Shown here piece after piece: positions 1 to 8,598 of a DNA stretch of 59,923 nucleotides. The notes beneath the pieces were generated by a model, which searched no databases, had not been told where the DNA came from, and was given only the letters and a program-made list of their open reading frames with translations. Within the stretch, counting starts at the first letter, position 1. The number at the start of each line of letters is the position of its first letter. The stretch covers positions 1 through 59,923 of the forward strand of contig JAIQFY010000029.1 of assembly GCA_020072965.1 (NCBI GenBank). Reading direction: 5' to 3'. A program made the translations under genes and the position numbers. This DNA is from Terriglobia bacterium (GTDB lineage: Bacteria > Acidobacteriota > Terriglobia > JAIQFV01).

Positions 1-138
1 TTGCTACGGCGGGAGTCGCGGGCTTGGAACCGAACGGTCAACCGCGATCAAGTGAAAATCAACTGGCAGTTCACCCGGAAAAAAGCACGAATCAAGTTCA
101 AATACAAAAAGAACTCTTTCACGCGGTCAAAGACCTAG
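1..138 (+). mobile_element. IS630-type transposase, C-terminal fragment
   Basis: The first 45 codons of the window are open from base 1 and end at a TAG at 136-138. They encode a basic tail containing INWQFTRKKARIKFKY, which resembles the C-terminal end of IS630/Tc1-like DDE transposases (W-x-F-T-x-x-x-A-R-x-K). The N-terminal catalytic part lies outside the window, so I cannot tell whether the element is intact. The lipid kinase gene begins only about 50 bp downstream, so the element may abut its promoter region. Confidence 0.6.
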
Positions 139-189
139 TCTCAAGTCCAGCCAATTTCAAGACACACCCTTGAACGCCGGAGACGGTGG

Positions 190-1080
190 TTGTCCGATCA
201 TCCGCGAATCGTAGCTGTCCTCAATCCCAGCTCAGGCCATGGGGAGGGGCGACGTTTGCTCCCGCGGATCCAGACTTCCCTCGGTCAATGGTTCGGAAAT
301 CAGGCGCACGTCACCGTCACGACAAGTGCCCAGCACGTCCGTGAGCTCGCCCGCGCCGCCGCAAGGGAAGGCGCAGAGATCTTTGCGGTGTGCGGAGGAG
401 ATGGCACCGCCCATTATGCGCTTCAGGAACTCGTGCACACCTCAACCGCGCTGGGGCTTGTCCCCATCGGGAACGGCAACGATCTGGCCGTTAATCTGGC
501 TATCCCCCGCGAACCCGAAGATTCAATCAAGATCCTCTCAACCGGCACCCGACGAAGCATTGATGTCGGCCAAGCCCGAACTGCTTTTTATTCCTGCATT
601 GCTGGGGTCGGACTGGACTCTGAGGTAAATCGTCGTGCCAATGATTCTAAATGGTGGATCCGGGGGCGCGCCCGTTACCCCCTGGCAATTCTTCAAACGC
701 TGATCTCATTCCGCCCCCGCCATGTACGAATTCGCTGCGACCAGCAGATTTTCGAGGGGCCGATCATGTTTGCCGTTGTGGCAAACGCCTCCAGCTATGG
801 GCGAGGGATCCGGATCGCCCCCCTGGCAGTCCTGGATGACGGAATGTTGGATGTGTGCATTGTCAAGGCCATGTCGAAGCTGGAATTGCTTCGGGTTTAC
901 CCTCAAACCTACAAAGGAACCCATGTCGACCATCCCGCCCTGGTCAAGCTCCGGGGCCGGGAGATTGAAATAGAATCCGAGCGTCCCCTTGACCTTTTTG
1001 GGGATGGCGAGTACCTCGAACCGACGCCGACTCGAATCCAAGTGATTCCGAGCGCCCTTCGGGTCGTGGCTCCCCGGTAA
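190..1080 (+). CDS. Diacylglycerol kinase-family lipid kinase
   Basis: The 296-residue protein matches the DagK/YegS/LCB5 catalytic fold. It opens with an AVLNPSSG phosphate-binding strand, has the nucleotide-binding loop VCGGDGT near residue 69, and has GNGNDLA near residue 96, where the family motif is GTxNDxA. The C-terminal half carries the family's all-beta domain (MFAVVANASSYGRG). Such enzymes phosphorylate diacylglycerol or a related lipid at the inner membrane face, but the substrate cannot be read from sequence. The start is a TTG at 190, preceded by GGAGACGG. The next gene is plsY, another phospholipid step, about 50 bp downstream on the same strand. Confidence 0.85.
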   Translation: MSDHPRIVAVLNPSSGHGEGRRLLPRIQTSLGQWFGNQAHVTVTTSAQHVRELARAAAREGAEIFAVCGGDGTAHYALQELVHTSTALGLVPIGNGNDLAVNLAIPREPEDSIKILSTGTRRSIDVGQARTAFYSCIAGVGLDSEVNRRANDSKWWIRGRARYPLAILQTLISFRPRHVRIRCDQQIFEGPIMFAVVANASSYGRGIRIAPLAVLDDGMLDVCIVKAMSKLELLRVYPQTYKGTHVDHPALVKLRGREIEIESERPLDLFGDGEYLEPTPTRIQVIPSALRVVAPR

Positions 1081-1133
1081 AGGAGACGTTGCAGGATCCA
1101 GGTCTGGCGCAATCGATTGACTCCTCGAAGACT

Positions 1134-1718
1134 ATGAAGCCTCCGCCATCTCTCCTTCTTGTTCTTTCGCCGCTCCTGGCGTACCTCATCGGCTCGATTT
1201 CATTCTCCTTTCTTCTTGGAAAAATCCGTCGCCGTGATCTGCGGACCTCGGGGAGCGGGAATCTGGGCGCGATGAATACCGCACGCATCCTGGGTCCGGT
1301 GGCGGGTTTCGTCGTGCTGGCTTTGGATATGGGGAAAGGTTTGGCGGCCGCCTGGTTGGCCCAGGAGATTTCCCGGAGCGAGATGGCGGTCTTCGCATCT
1401 TGTATTGCAGTTCTTCTGGGACACAACTATTCTCTATTCATGAAATTCACTGGCGGCAAAGGGCTGGCCACGGTGGGGGGATTCCTGTTGATCATTTCGC
1501 CCATCACCTTGTTTGCCGAACTGGTCGTTGCAGGAGGAACCTACCGGTTCAGCAAAAATGTCCATCACGCTGCGGTGGCTATGATCGTGGCCTTTGCTCC
1601 CCTGCTGGGTTTGTTTACACATTCGTGGAAATACTTTATGCTGGGCCTGGCGATTGCGGGTTTGAGCGGGCTTCGTCACAAGAAAGAAATCAGGCAATTG
1701 CTTGGAAAGGTCGCGTGA
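1134..1718 (+). CDS. plsY: Glycerol-3-phosphate acyltransferase PlsY
   Basis: This integral membrane acyltransferase transfers the acyl group from acyl-phosphate to glycerol-3-phosphate, the first step of phospholipid synthesis. The PlsY motifs are present: SGSGNLGAMNTAR (family SGNxGAxNxxR) and GHNYSLFMKFTGGKGLAT (family GHxxPxFxxFxGGKGVAT). Several hydrophobic helices span the protein. I chose the ATG at 1134 because it sits a few residues before the first membrane helix. A TTG at 1089 would add 15 polar residues and has AGGAG only three bases upstream, so it remains possible. The gene probably forms a short lipid operon with the upstream kinase. Confidence 0.92.
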   Translation: MKPPPSLLLVLSPLLAYLIGSISFSFLLGKIRRRDLRTSGSGNLGAMNTARILGPVAGFVVLALDMGKGLAAAWLAQEISRSEMAVFASCIAVLLGHNYSLFMKFTGGKGLATVGGFLLIISPITLFAELVVAGGTYRFSKNVHHAAVAMIVAFAPLLGLFTHSWKYFMLGLAIAGLSGLRHKKEIRQLLGKVA

Positions 1719-1728
1719 GGGAGTCTTC

Positions 1729-1764
1729 AATTTGTGGCGCCAGAAATTTATTGCGCCACAAATT
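1729..1764. repeat. Perfect 12-bp palindrome after plsY
   Basis: The arms AATTTGTGGCGC (1729-1740) and GCGCCACAAATT (1753-1764) are perfectly complementary around a 12-nt loop. No T tract follows, so this is not a standard intrinsic terminator. It may be a dispersed repeat or a transcript-end stabiliser. Confidence 0.7.
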
Positions 1765-1810
1765 GACCATGGGCCCCTGCGGAAAAGATTTCCGCGGAGA
1801 TCTCAAGATT

Positions 1811-1827
1811 GCGGGCAAGATGCCCGC
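1811..1827. repeat. Small palindrome GCGGGCA-AGA-TGCCCGC
   Basis: A 7-bp stem with a 3-nt loop lies in the gap upstream of rimI. It looks like a small REP-type dispersed palindrome. Confidence 0.5.
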
Positions 1828-1871
1828 GCTCCCGCATGGACTCGAATACTCGCAACAACACCTTGACTCCC

Positions 1872-2360
1872 ATGTCCAAGATACACGTTTCCATTCGGCC
1901 GATTGAGAAATCGGACTTCGAGACGCTCTGTGAGATCGATCAAGCCTGCTTTCCGCCTGGCGTGGCGTATTCCACCTGGGAAATGCGCTGGTTCCTGACG
2001 CGCCGGGGCGCCTTTGGTTTTCTGGCCGAGGTTGGCGACAAGGAGAACCTCCCTCCGGGGGGAAGTCCAATTGCCGGTTTCATTGTGGCGTGGAAGGTGC
2101 AGGGCAAGGCCGGTCACATCATCACGCTCGACATCCTGGAACGCTATCGCCGTCTCCACATCGGCAGCAATCTGATGAAAAAGGTGGAAGAGGAGTTCCG
2201 CAAAGCGGAGATCCGCGTCGCGCTTCTCGAGGTTTCCGTCAACAACACGGCGGCCCAGGAGTTTTACAAAGGTTTTGGCTACAAAGTGAATGAGCGGCTC
2301 AAAAATTACTATCCCACCGGTGAAGACGCTCTGGAAATGGCCCGATGGTTTGAAGAATAA
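1872..2360 (+). CDS. rimI: Ribosomal-protein-alanine N-acetyltransferase-like GNAT
   Basis: This 162-residue single-domain GNAT protein is closest to RimI in length and layout. It begins SIRPIEKSDFETLCEIDQACFP and has the acetyl-CoA-binding segment ITLDILERYRRLHIGSNLM. It also has LLEVSVNNTAAQEFYKGFGY and NYYP, the typical RimI C-terminal features (LEV-x-x-x-N-x-x-A-x-x-x-Y-x-x-x-G-F and YY). RimI acetylates the N-terminus of ribosomal protein S18 and similar substrates. The ATG at 1872 best fits the domain start, although ATG 1839 is in the same frame. The exact substrate is inferred from family only. Confidence 0.8.
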   Translation: MSKIHVSIRPIEKSDFETLCEIDQACFPPGVAYSTWEMRWFLTRRGAFGFLAEVGDKENLPPGGSPIAGFIVAWKVQGKAGHIITLDILERYRRLHIGSNLMKKVEEEFRKAEIRVALLEVSVNNTAAQEFYKGFGYKVNERLKNYYPTGEDALEMARWFEE

Positions 2361-2477
2361 CTCCTGTCTTCTGCTTCAAGCCTCTTAAACGAAGGTCAAC
2401 GCCGAGGCGCGGAATTCGCCGGAACCATAGATCCGGTTTGGATTCCATGTCTGCGGTCATAGTGGAATCCTCTGTTT

Positions 2478-3347
2478 TTACCGTTTCGACCACCAGAGAA
2501 CATCGGCGCCGACCGCCAACAACAACAGAATCCCTATAAAACCATTCACGTTGAAGAAGGCCGCATTGACACGCGAAAGGTCATGCGGCTTGACGAGGTT
2601 GTGCTCATAGGCCAGCAATCCCGCGACCACCGCAATTCCCGCCAGGGTCAGTACTCCGAGGTGAAAGACCACGACCAACAGGACCAGCACTACCACCATG
2701 ATGACATGGAAGAACGAAGAAATGAACAGCGCGGTCTGGATGCCCAATGATTTGGGGAGCGAATAGAGGCCGGCTTGCCGATCGAACTCGACGTCCTGGC
2801 AGGCGTAAATAATGTCAAAGCCGCCTGTCCACAGTGTCACGGCCGCACATAGGATGAAGGGCTGCCAATCGAGTGTTCCCTTCACGGCAATCCATGCTCC
2901 CACCGGAGCCATCCCCAGGCAGAAGCCGAGTATGAGGTGAGACCACCGGGTAAAGCGCTTGGTCCAGGAATACCCCAACAGAATTGCCAGGACGAAAGGC
3001 GAAAGGATAAGGGCGAGGCGGTTGAGCTGCGAAGCGGAATAAAGAAACAATGCGCCTGCAATGATGGTAAAAATCGATGCAAACCGCACGCTCAGTTTGC
3101 CGGTCTGCAAAGGGCGCATTTGAGTGCGTGGATTCACGGCATCGAATGCCCGGTCCGCAATCCGGTTGAACGCCATGGCAGCACTTCGGGCCGCCACCAT
3201 CGCCACAACGATCCACAACAGGATTCGCCCGGGAGGCACCCCGTCGGCCGCCAGCATCGCCCCCATGAGGGCAAAGGGTAGCGCAAACACGGAATGCTCA
3301 AACTTGATCATTTCGAGGGTCGTCTTGAGCTCGTGAAGGATGGGCAT
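2478..3347 (-). CDS. UbiA-family 4-hydroxybenzoate polyprenyltransferase (MqnP-like)
   Basis: This 289-residue multi-helix membrane prenyltransferase carries the two Mg-prenyl-diphosphate sites. The first is AFNRIADRAFDAVNPRT at about residues 59-75 (N61, D65, D69). The second is DIIYACQDVEFDRQAG. The NPRT-containing first motif resembles the UbiA branch found in organisms that make menaquinone by the futalosine route. It follows a ubiX gene with a 9-bp gap on the same strand, the usual partner of a UbiA/UbiD-type quinone pathway. I therefore expect prenylation of an aromatic acid for menaquinone or ubiquinone. The pathway choice is an inference. Confidence 0.85.
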   Translation of the reverse strand: MPILHELKTTLEMIKFEHSVFALPFALMGAMLAADGVPPGRILLWIVVAMVAARSAAMAFNRIADRAFDAVNPRTQMRPLQTGKLSVRFASIFTIIAGALFLYSASQLNRLALILSPFVLAILLGYSWTKRFTRWSHLILGFCLGMAPVGAWIAVKGTLDWQPFILCAAVTLWTGGFDIIYACQDVEFDRQAGLYSLPKSLGIQTALFISSFFHVIMVVVLVLLVVVFHLGVLTLAGIAVVAGLLAYEHNLVKPHDLSRVNAAFFNVNGFIGILLLLAVGADVLWWSKR

Positions 3348-3356
3348 GATCGAAGC

Positions 3357-4025
3357 TCAGTGCGAGGATTTCCAGTGAAAAGCCGCCGGCTGGTCCAGCC
3401 CGATGTGGGACAGGAGGCGATAGCAGAATTGATCAACGAGGTCGTGGATGGTTTTCGGATGGTAATAGAATGCCGGCATGATGGGGAAAATACTGGCCCC
3501 GGCATGAGCCAGCCGCGCCATGTTTTCCAGGTGGATGGCGTGCAGCGGGGTCTCCCGGACGGCCACCACGAGAGGCTTCCTTTCCTTCAGCATACAATCT
3601 GCCGCGCGTTTGATCAGGTTGTCGACCACCCCATTCGCCAGGGCTCCCAGCGTCCCCACGCTGCAGGGCACGATGAGCATGGCATCGACTCGATGCGAAC
3701 CACTGGCGATCGACGCGCCAATATCGTCATTAGAATGCTCGACCAGCTTTCCTGATGCATGGCCCACCAAGGCCGATGACAGCTTCATTGAGCGGGTCGA
3801 CTTCAGACCCAACTCATCCGCCAGCACATAACGGCCGCCCGTCGAGATCACGAAATTAATCGTCGCGACCCGAGCATCGTTATCCAGCATCTGCAAAACG
3901 CGTTGAGCACAAATTGAGCCACTCGCTCCCGTTACGGCCAGCGTGATTTCCTTCAACAAAAGGGTGTCCCGGCTGCCGGAGAACGCTTCGGAGGGTGCTC
4001 GGATGCCTGATTGACGCTTCGCCAT
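3357..4025 (-). CDS. ubiX: Flavin prenyltransferase UbiX
   Basis: UbiX joins a dimethylallyl group to FMN, making the prenylated flavin cofactor needed by UbiD decarboxylases. The sequence contains the flavin-binding start ITLAVTGASGSICAQRVL and the family block IVPCSVGTLGALANGVVDNL. It also has KRKPLV-like KERKPLVVAVRETPLHAIHLENM, of which RETPLH is diagnostic. A FYYHPKTIHDLVDQF tail follows. About 25 residues precede the first strand, so the true start may lie slightly inside the given ATG. It is co-directional with the UbiA-type gene and lies 9 bp upstream of it. The UbiD partner is not in this window. Confidence 0.9.
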   Translation of the reverse strand: MAKRQSGIRAPSEAFSGSRDTLLLKEITLAVTGASGSICAQRVLQMLDNDARVATINFVISTGGRYVLADELGLKSTRSMKLSSALVGHASGKLVEHSNDDIGASIASGSHRVDAMLIVPCSVGTLGALANGVVDNLIKRAADCMLKERKPLVVAVRETPLHAIHLENMARLAHAGASIFPIMPAFYYHPKTIHDLVDQFCYRLLSHIGLDQPAAFHWKSSH

Positions 4026-4185
4026 TGAAGCGTGAGTGTAATCAGAAACCCCAAGGCGGTCAAAATATTTTTGATAGAATGATCGGGATCGAGCACACTC
4101 TTACACCTGCGGGCACTCTTACGCTTCACCTGCTCACTCGTATTTCCGTAAACGGGGTCATCGCCAACGGGGGAATTCCTGGCTT

Positions 4186-4635
4186 ATGAGAGCCGTAATA
4201 CAACGCGTGAAAGAGTCCAAGGTTGTGGTGAACGACCAGGACGTGGCCAATATAGGAAAGGGATTGCTGGTCCTTCTCGCCGTGATGAAAGACGACACTG
4301 AGGAGGATGCAAGGCATCTTGCTCAAAAGATCATCGAACTCAGGATTTTCGAGGATGAAAACGGGAAGATGAATCGAAGCCTTCAAGAAGTAAGCGGCGC
4401 CATGTTGGTCGTCTCCCAATTTACGCTGGCTGGCGACTGCAGAAAAGGACGCCGACCCTCGTTTGATGGCGCCGCAGATCCTGTGACTGCGCGCTCACTA
4501 TATGGCCAGTTCGTGGAGAATGTCCGAAGCCGAAAAATTCCAACTCAAACCGGAAAATTTCAAGCCATGATGCAGGTCCACCTTGTCAACGATGGCCCTG
4601 TAACCCTGTTGCTTGACAGCCACAAGTCGTTTTAG
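4186..4635 (+). CDS. dtd: D-aminoacyl-tRNA deacylase
   Basis: At 149 residues this is the standard DTD length. The enzyme hydrolyses D-amino acids (and glycine) mischarged on tRNA, acting as a chiral proofreader in the cytoplasm. Both catalytic or specificity motifs are visible: SQFTLAGD (family SQFTLxxD, with the active-site Thr) and NDGPVT (family NxGPVT with the cross-subunit Gly-cisPro pair). The start MRAVIQRV is the conserved N-terminus. The gene stands alone between two minus-strand transcription units. Confidence 0.95.
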   Translation: MRAVIQRVKESKVVVNDQDVANIGKGLLVLLAVMKDDTEEDARHLAQKIIELRIFEDENGKMNRSLQEVSGAMLVVSQFTLAGDCRKGRRPSFDGAADPVTARSLYGQFVENVRSRKIPTQTGKFQAMMQVHLVNDGPVTLLLDSHKSF

Positions 4636-4853
4636 AAGGACCGGCCCCCCGTATCAGCCATCGAAAGGCAACCCTGGAGGCACACCAAGACCCTACCTTG
4701 GGATGCAATCTGAGCGCGTCCGGTTTCTGTTGAAACCTCCTGCCCAGGGAAAGAGACCGCATGAACTGGCACATCTTTCCGAAATGGTCTCCCCGCCAAC
4801 CGGACTGGGATTGATTTCGGAACAACACAGTAGAATTTATGCCGCTTTCTCTG

Positions 4854-5714
4854 TTACCTACCGGACTTCTCTGTGTGGATGTCATCCAGGGTCACTGGCG
4901 CCCCCCCATAAATGTTTCCTTTTGCCACCAGCGCTGTTGCGATGACACCATCATTGCTCGTAACGCCGGTAAGGGTCAGTTTCCCCACAAAGTTGTCTAC
5001 ATTGGCTAACTCGGGAAACAGTTGGGTTACAAAGAGCGCCCCATGTTCCAGAGGCTGGAGCTCGAGGCCACCCTCAGTTCCTCCGATAATGGTTCTGATC
5101 AAGGTTCCGGAGCTGTCGTAGAGCGATATAGTCATGCGAACCTGGTAATTGTAAGGGTTCGCGGCTGCCAGGCCCGTGTCTTCGTCTTTCGACTTATTGC
5201 GGACGACGGCGATAGACATCCCCCCACAAACATGCATCGGCGAGACCCCCACGCTGCTCATGGGGAACCCGGTGGTGGCAGGGTCTCCACGGTAAATGGT
5301 ATAGAAGAGATATCCCCCGATATCGTGACCTCCCTTCTCAGTTACACGTAACCATCCCGCCTTTAGACCTCCCGAGGGACTGCTCTCAAACTTGCAGGTG
5401 CCATTCCCGCGAAGGATATAACTATCAGGCGTACTCCCCGCACTGCACGAGGTCTTAAACCCCAATGTGAGGGGCACGGGTTGCCCGTTGTCTGTTACTC
5501 CTTCATAGGATTCGATGCGAATCTCCCGGGCACTGGAATCCGGGTTGGATATGATCAAAGTTGTGACCCACCAGTCCTGTCCGGTTTGTCCGTTCGCGAC
5601 TTGAGCGAATCGAAGCTGAGAGTTAGGATCTGTCTGCCCAAAAGAGAGGGTAGCCAGGAGAATCACGAGCGATACGATGGCGATCAAGAAAACAGGAAAC
5701 CTTTTGAACCTCAT
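4854..5714 (-). CDS. Secreted protein of unknown function
   Basis: I do not recognise a named family. From the ATG at 5714 the protein has a clear signal peptide (MRFKRF, a hydrophobic stretch, then SFGQT). The mature region of about 260 residues looks beta-rich: WWVTTLIISNPDSSAREIRIESYEGVTDNGQ and later PYNYQVRMTISLYDSSGTLIRT. This resembles immunoglobulin-like secreted domains that begin with a phrase such as FAQVANG in acidobacterial-type proteins. The start is supported by AGGAGG seven bases upstream, and the longer frame to 5801 lacks such a site. Four cysteines could form disulfides. The gene is monocistronic. Confidence 0.7.
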   Translation of the reverse strand: MRFKRFPVFLIAIVSLVILLATLSFGQTDPNSQLRFAQVANGQTGQDWWVTTLIISNPDSSAREIRIESYEGVTDNGQPVPLTLGFKTSCSAGSTPDSYILRGNGTCKFESSPSGGLKAGWLRVTEKGGHDIGGYLFYTIYRGDPATTGFPMSSVGVSPMHVCGGMSIAVVRNKSKDEDTGLAAANPYNYQVRMTISLYDSSGTLIRTIIGGTEGGLELQPLEHGALFVTQLFPELANVDNFVGKLTLTGVTSNDGVIATALVAKGNIYGGAPVTLDDIHTEKSGR

Positions 5715-6283
5715 AAAGCCCTCCTGTTCGGTTAACGAATGAGTTCGGATTTCTTTACTATTAACAGAGGAACAAGCCGATGGCAGAGGTTCCCATAGCA
5801 CGGGTCACACGCTACGTCCGGAGCTCTGTCTGACCCCAAAATAGGCCAAATGGAAAACGCACGTCCTAAGCGCAGAGAAAGTTGATCGGGAAGGTAGTGG
5901 GAAGGCAACGCACAATGTTCAAGATCTATCCCGGTCAAGTGCGTAATTGGAATGAATTCGCCCCGGTTCCCGGAGAGGCTTTGGCTGTCAGATCGTTATC
6001 GCATTTCCCCACCGGGGTGGCCGGGACCGAAGAGACCGACGTTTACTGTGTCATGAGGCATGAGACGGAATCGGTTATCACACCCCACGGTTCGAAATCG
6101 CGGTACGGATGCCATTCGGAGACAATCGATGGTTTAGCGAGAATGATTGTGAAACTTTTCCCCATCTTTGTCAACACCCACCCCCATGGAGATTCTGCAT
6201 CCATCCTGAGGTTTCTGAAATCAGCGAGTCCACCAGGCTAGGAAATAAAAGAAGAGAGTCAAACTCCAGATCATCATAGGTCT
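5715..6283. other. Intergenic stretch, one possible repeat end
   Basis: About 570 bp without a convincing gene. A 119-codon plus-strand frame (5882-6241) has no recognisable motif and no clear ribosome-binding site. Near the left side, 5822-5841 read on the minus strand gives TTTTGGGGTCAGACAGAGCT. It shares GGGGTCAGA with the inverted-repeat remnants near 17.7-18.0 kb. Confidence 0.5.
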
Positions 6284-7021
6284 TCAAGACTTCGCGCGCT
6301 CATATCCGCCAAACTCTTCACTCCGGATATCGTCGTCGTTTATGCCTGCCTCATTCAGCATGGTATGAGCGGCGCCCACCATCCCCGGGGGGCCCACAAT
6401 GTAATAGATCGGATCAGAAAGATGCTTTGAATGCTTCATGAGCACTTCGGCACTCAGGTGCCCCTTTTCGCCTTCCCAGAGACGGTGAGACCTATCCATT
6501 GAAGTCATCAGACCAACGAACGTGAAATTCTCGTTGAGTGACTGAAGCTTAAGAAGCTCATCGAGGAACGCAGCATCTTCAGGGCGTCGATTGCAGTACA
6601 CGAGGATCATACGATGGGGCAAGCGGGTTTGAGCCGCCTGCACCACCATGGACCGGAAGGGTGTAATCCCAATCCCGCCCGCAAGGAATAGGGCAGGTCG
6701 GCTGGCGTTATTGTGTAGAACGAAGCTTCCATAGGGCCCTTCAAGATCAACCTCAGTGCCCGGTGGCATCGCTTTGAGGACACGCTTGAAGGCGGTATCG
6801 CGCATTCGGGTGGCGAACATAAGCTCTTCTTCAAAGGGGGCGCTTGCTAGGGAGAAGGAACGCGCAATCCCCTCATCATCCTTTTCAGGAGGATTGACCA
6901 GGATCACGTCCATATATTGACCGGGCTTGAACTGGAAGCCTGGGGGTTTCTCAAAGAAGAACGCCATCGTCCCCTCGGCGACCTCTTCGCGCTTGACAAG
7001 CTTGACTCGGTATATTCCCAT
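6284..7021 (-). CDS. FAD/NAD(P)-dependent ferredoxin reductase-like oxidoreductase
   Basis: From the ATG at 7021 the 245-residue protein matches the ferredoxin-NADP reductase fold. It has an FAD-binding barrel with FKPGQYMDV and ARSFSLAS (family R-x-Y-S-x-x-S), then an NAD(P)-binding domain with FLAGGIGITPFRSM and YYIVGPPGMVGAAHTML. It carries no 2Fe-2S cysteine cluster, so electrons would pass to a separate partner. The start is chosen because GAGAGG precedes it and the upstream in-frame 62 residues look non-coding. A small cytochrome-like gene lies just upstream on the same strand and could be an electron partner, though a terminator separates them. Confidence 0.85.
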   Translation of the reverse strand: MGIYRVKLVKREEVAEGTMAFFFEKPPGFQFKPGQYMDVILVNPPEKDDEGIARSFSLASAPFEEELMFATRMRDTAFKRVLKAMPPGTEVDLEGPYGSFVLHNNASRPALFLAGGIGITPFRSMVVQAAQTRLPHRMILVYCNRRPEDAAFLDELLKLQSLNENFTFVGLMTSMDRSHRLWEGEKGHLSAEVLMKHSKHLSDPIYYIVGPPGMVGAAHTMLNEAGINDDDIRSEEFGGYERAKS

Positions 7022-7227
7022 CAGTTTCCTCTCACGCCGGTGATATGCCCGTAATATGCTGATCCTGGTATTGTCCTCGCCGGAGAATCTTCTCGATGTA
7101 ATGAAACAAACATTTCCCGCCCGGTGGTAATCCCCTCCTGGATTTTGGAATCTCTTCCCGTCTGGTTCTGCTGCCGTCCTTTGCGCTAAATCAACCCTAC
7201 CCGCCATTCGCCCGCTTTTCTGATCTC

Positions 7228-7263
7228 AAAAAAAAGGGGATGAGGTTCGTTCCCCATCCCTTT
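7228..7263 (-). terminator. Intrinsic terminator of the cytochrome-like gene
   Basis: Read on the minus strand, AAAGGGATGGGG pairs with CCTCATCCCCTTT around an AACGAA loop with one bulge, followed by a run of eight T. It lies 41 bp after the stop codon at 7304. Confidence 0.75.
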
Positions 7264-7303
7264 CGTTGCTCCTTAAGAAAACTGGGTGCTACGGCCGACC
7301 GTC

Positions 7304-7519
7304 TTACATGGTCTTCGCTTTGTCCCCGCATTTCTCCAGGGACAGTTTGTTCTCCTTGTAACATTTTCCCACGTCATTCAAATCCTTCGAACCCGCTTTG
7401 ACGTGGCAATACGCACAGTTCTTACCCTCCTTCTTGGCATACTCCGGCTTCGCAAGACTGAACGATGCCACAACGATCAATGTGAACACGAAAACAAACA
7501 ATAACTTCACATAACGCAT
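7304..7519 (-). CDS. Small exported cytochrome c-like protein with one CxxCH motif
   Basis: A 71-residue protein with a strong signal peptide (MRYVKLLFVFVFTLIVV, cleavage probably near Ala23) and a single heme-binding motif CAYCH at residues 35-39. The mature part is only about 48 residues and highly charged, with two further cysteines (Cys53 and Cys64). No distal Met ligand in the usual position is obvious apart from the last residue. AGGAGGAG precedes the ATG. It is shorter than ordinary class I cytochromes (about 80-100 residues). It could be a minimal periplasmic electron carrier, or a protein in which the CxxCH does not bind heme. It has its own terminator. Confidence 0.7.
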   Translation of the reverse strand: MRYVKLLFVFVFTLIVVASFSLAKPEYAKKEGKNCAYCHVKAGSKDLNDVGKCYKENKLSLEKCGDKAKTM

Positions 7520-7635
7520 AACAGGACTCCTCCTGGGTTTTTTGATTTTTGTTGGTATAGATATGACGCATATATTTCTCCCGCCACAATCTCCTCAGAT
7601 GCGTCAAAGGGGCTGAGGGTTGTGAAAGTTCGAAT

Positions 7636-8502
7636 TCACTTCGAAACCGCAGACGTGGGAATTTCGAAAGCCCTGAAATCCTTGCTGACTCCAAAGGTAA
7701 TTCCTGATTGCGGATCCACTCGTGTAATTCCCTTGATGGCAGCGACGTCCCAGCGGAACCCCGCAGCCACGACTTGAAGGCCGAGCCGCGCCTGGGACAG
7801 ACTCTCGGTCCCCAGCGGAGCCGGACCGCTCCGCGTCGACCATCGTCCATTGATCTCCCCGGCCAGCGAGACATGCGGAGTCAGGGGATAGATCCCCGCC
7901 ACACCATAGGTCAAAACATCGTTCTGGGAGAAGAGCTGTGTCGGGGATGTCAAAATCCCGATGCCAATGTTCGAAAAAGCGTTGAGCTTTCCAAAATGTT
8001 TGCCGAAAAGGAAAGAGCCGAACACGTTGGTGGAGTTTACACCGATCCCGTGGCTTTGATCACTGTTCGGCAATTGCAGGGCGACGCGAAAGCCCATGGA
8101 GGGACGACGCCTCCCCTCCGGCAGAATTCGGATTTTCGTGGCCAATACCCAGTCACCGATGTCAGTGGTAGAACGGCCATCCCCGCTCAAATGGGGTGTG
8201 ACAAAGGATGGAATTCTCTCGTTCACGGTGAGAAAATTCGCGGCAGTTCCACTCACCTGAAATTCCACCGTCTCTCCCAGTCCAAAGTTAACCCCAATCA
8301 CACCGGCGCTGGTGAGGTCTCCTTTCAACCCAGAAACAGGAAACCGCTCATTCTGCAGAAAATCAAAACCAAACTCAAAGAGGATGTGTCCCGGTCTGAC
8401 CAGGTCGACATCCTGGGTCACCAAGGGACGCTGTTGCGCCCATCCACAGAGTGGCGACAGCGCCAACACAATGATCAATCGTTCGATCCCGCGCAATCTC
8501 AT
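7636..8502 (-). CDS. Outer-membrane beta-barrel, transporter-like, uncharacterised
   Basis: The 288-residue protein has a signal peptide (MRLRGIERLIIVLALSPLCGWAQQ) and many alternating-polarity strands rich in Gly and aromatic residues, for example FEFGFDFLQNERF and FGLGETVEFQVSG. It ends in a final strand and a Lys rather than the usual Phe. This resembles MetA/phenol-pathway-type outer membrane proteins with no known substrate. It is probably monocistronic, about 110 bp upstream of the cytochrome-like gene on the same strand. Function is unknown. Confidence 0.65.
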   Translation of the reverse strand: MRLRGIERLIIVLALSPLCGWAQQRPLVTQDVDLVRPGHILFEFGFDFLQNERFPVSGLKGDLTSAGVIGVNFGLGETVEFQVSGTAANFLTVNERIPSFVTPHLSGDGRSTTDIGDWVLATKIRILPEGRRRPSMGFRVALQLPNSDQSHGIGVNSTNVFGSFLFGKHFGKLNAFSNIGIGILTSPTQLFSQNDVLTYGVAGIYPLTPHVSLAGEINGRWSTRSGPAPLGTESLSQARLGLQVVAAGFRWDVAAIKGITRVDPQSGITFGVSKDFRAFEIPTSAVSK

Positions 8503-8598
8503 AAATGGATCGGGTGAGTTGAGTCCCGCATCAGGCTAAATAAAGAGGCCATGATAGCACAGCCGAAATCTGAAGTTCAAAAGGAAATCAATGCGTCC

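Noticed and set aside
5882-6241. 119-codon plus-strand frame as a gene
   Set aside because: No recognisable motif, no ribosome-binding site and no neighbours to support it.
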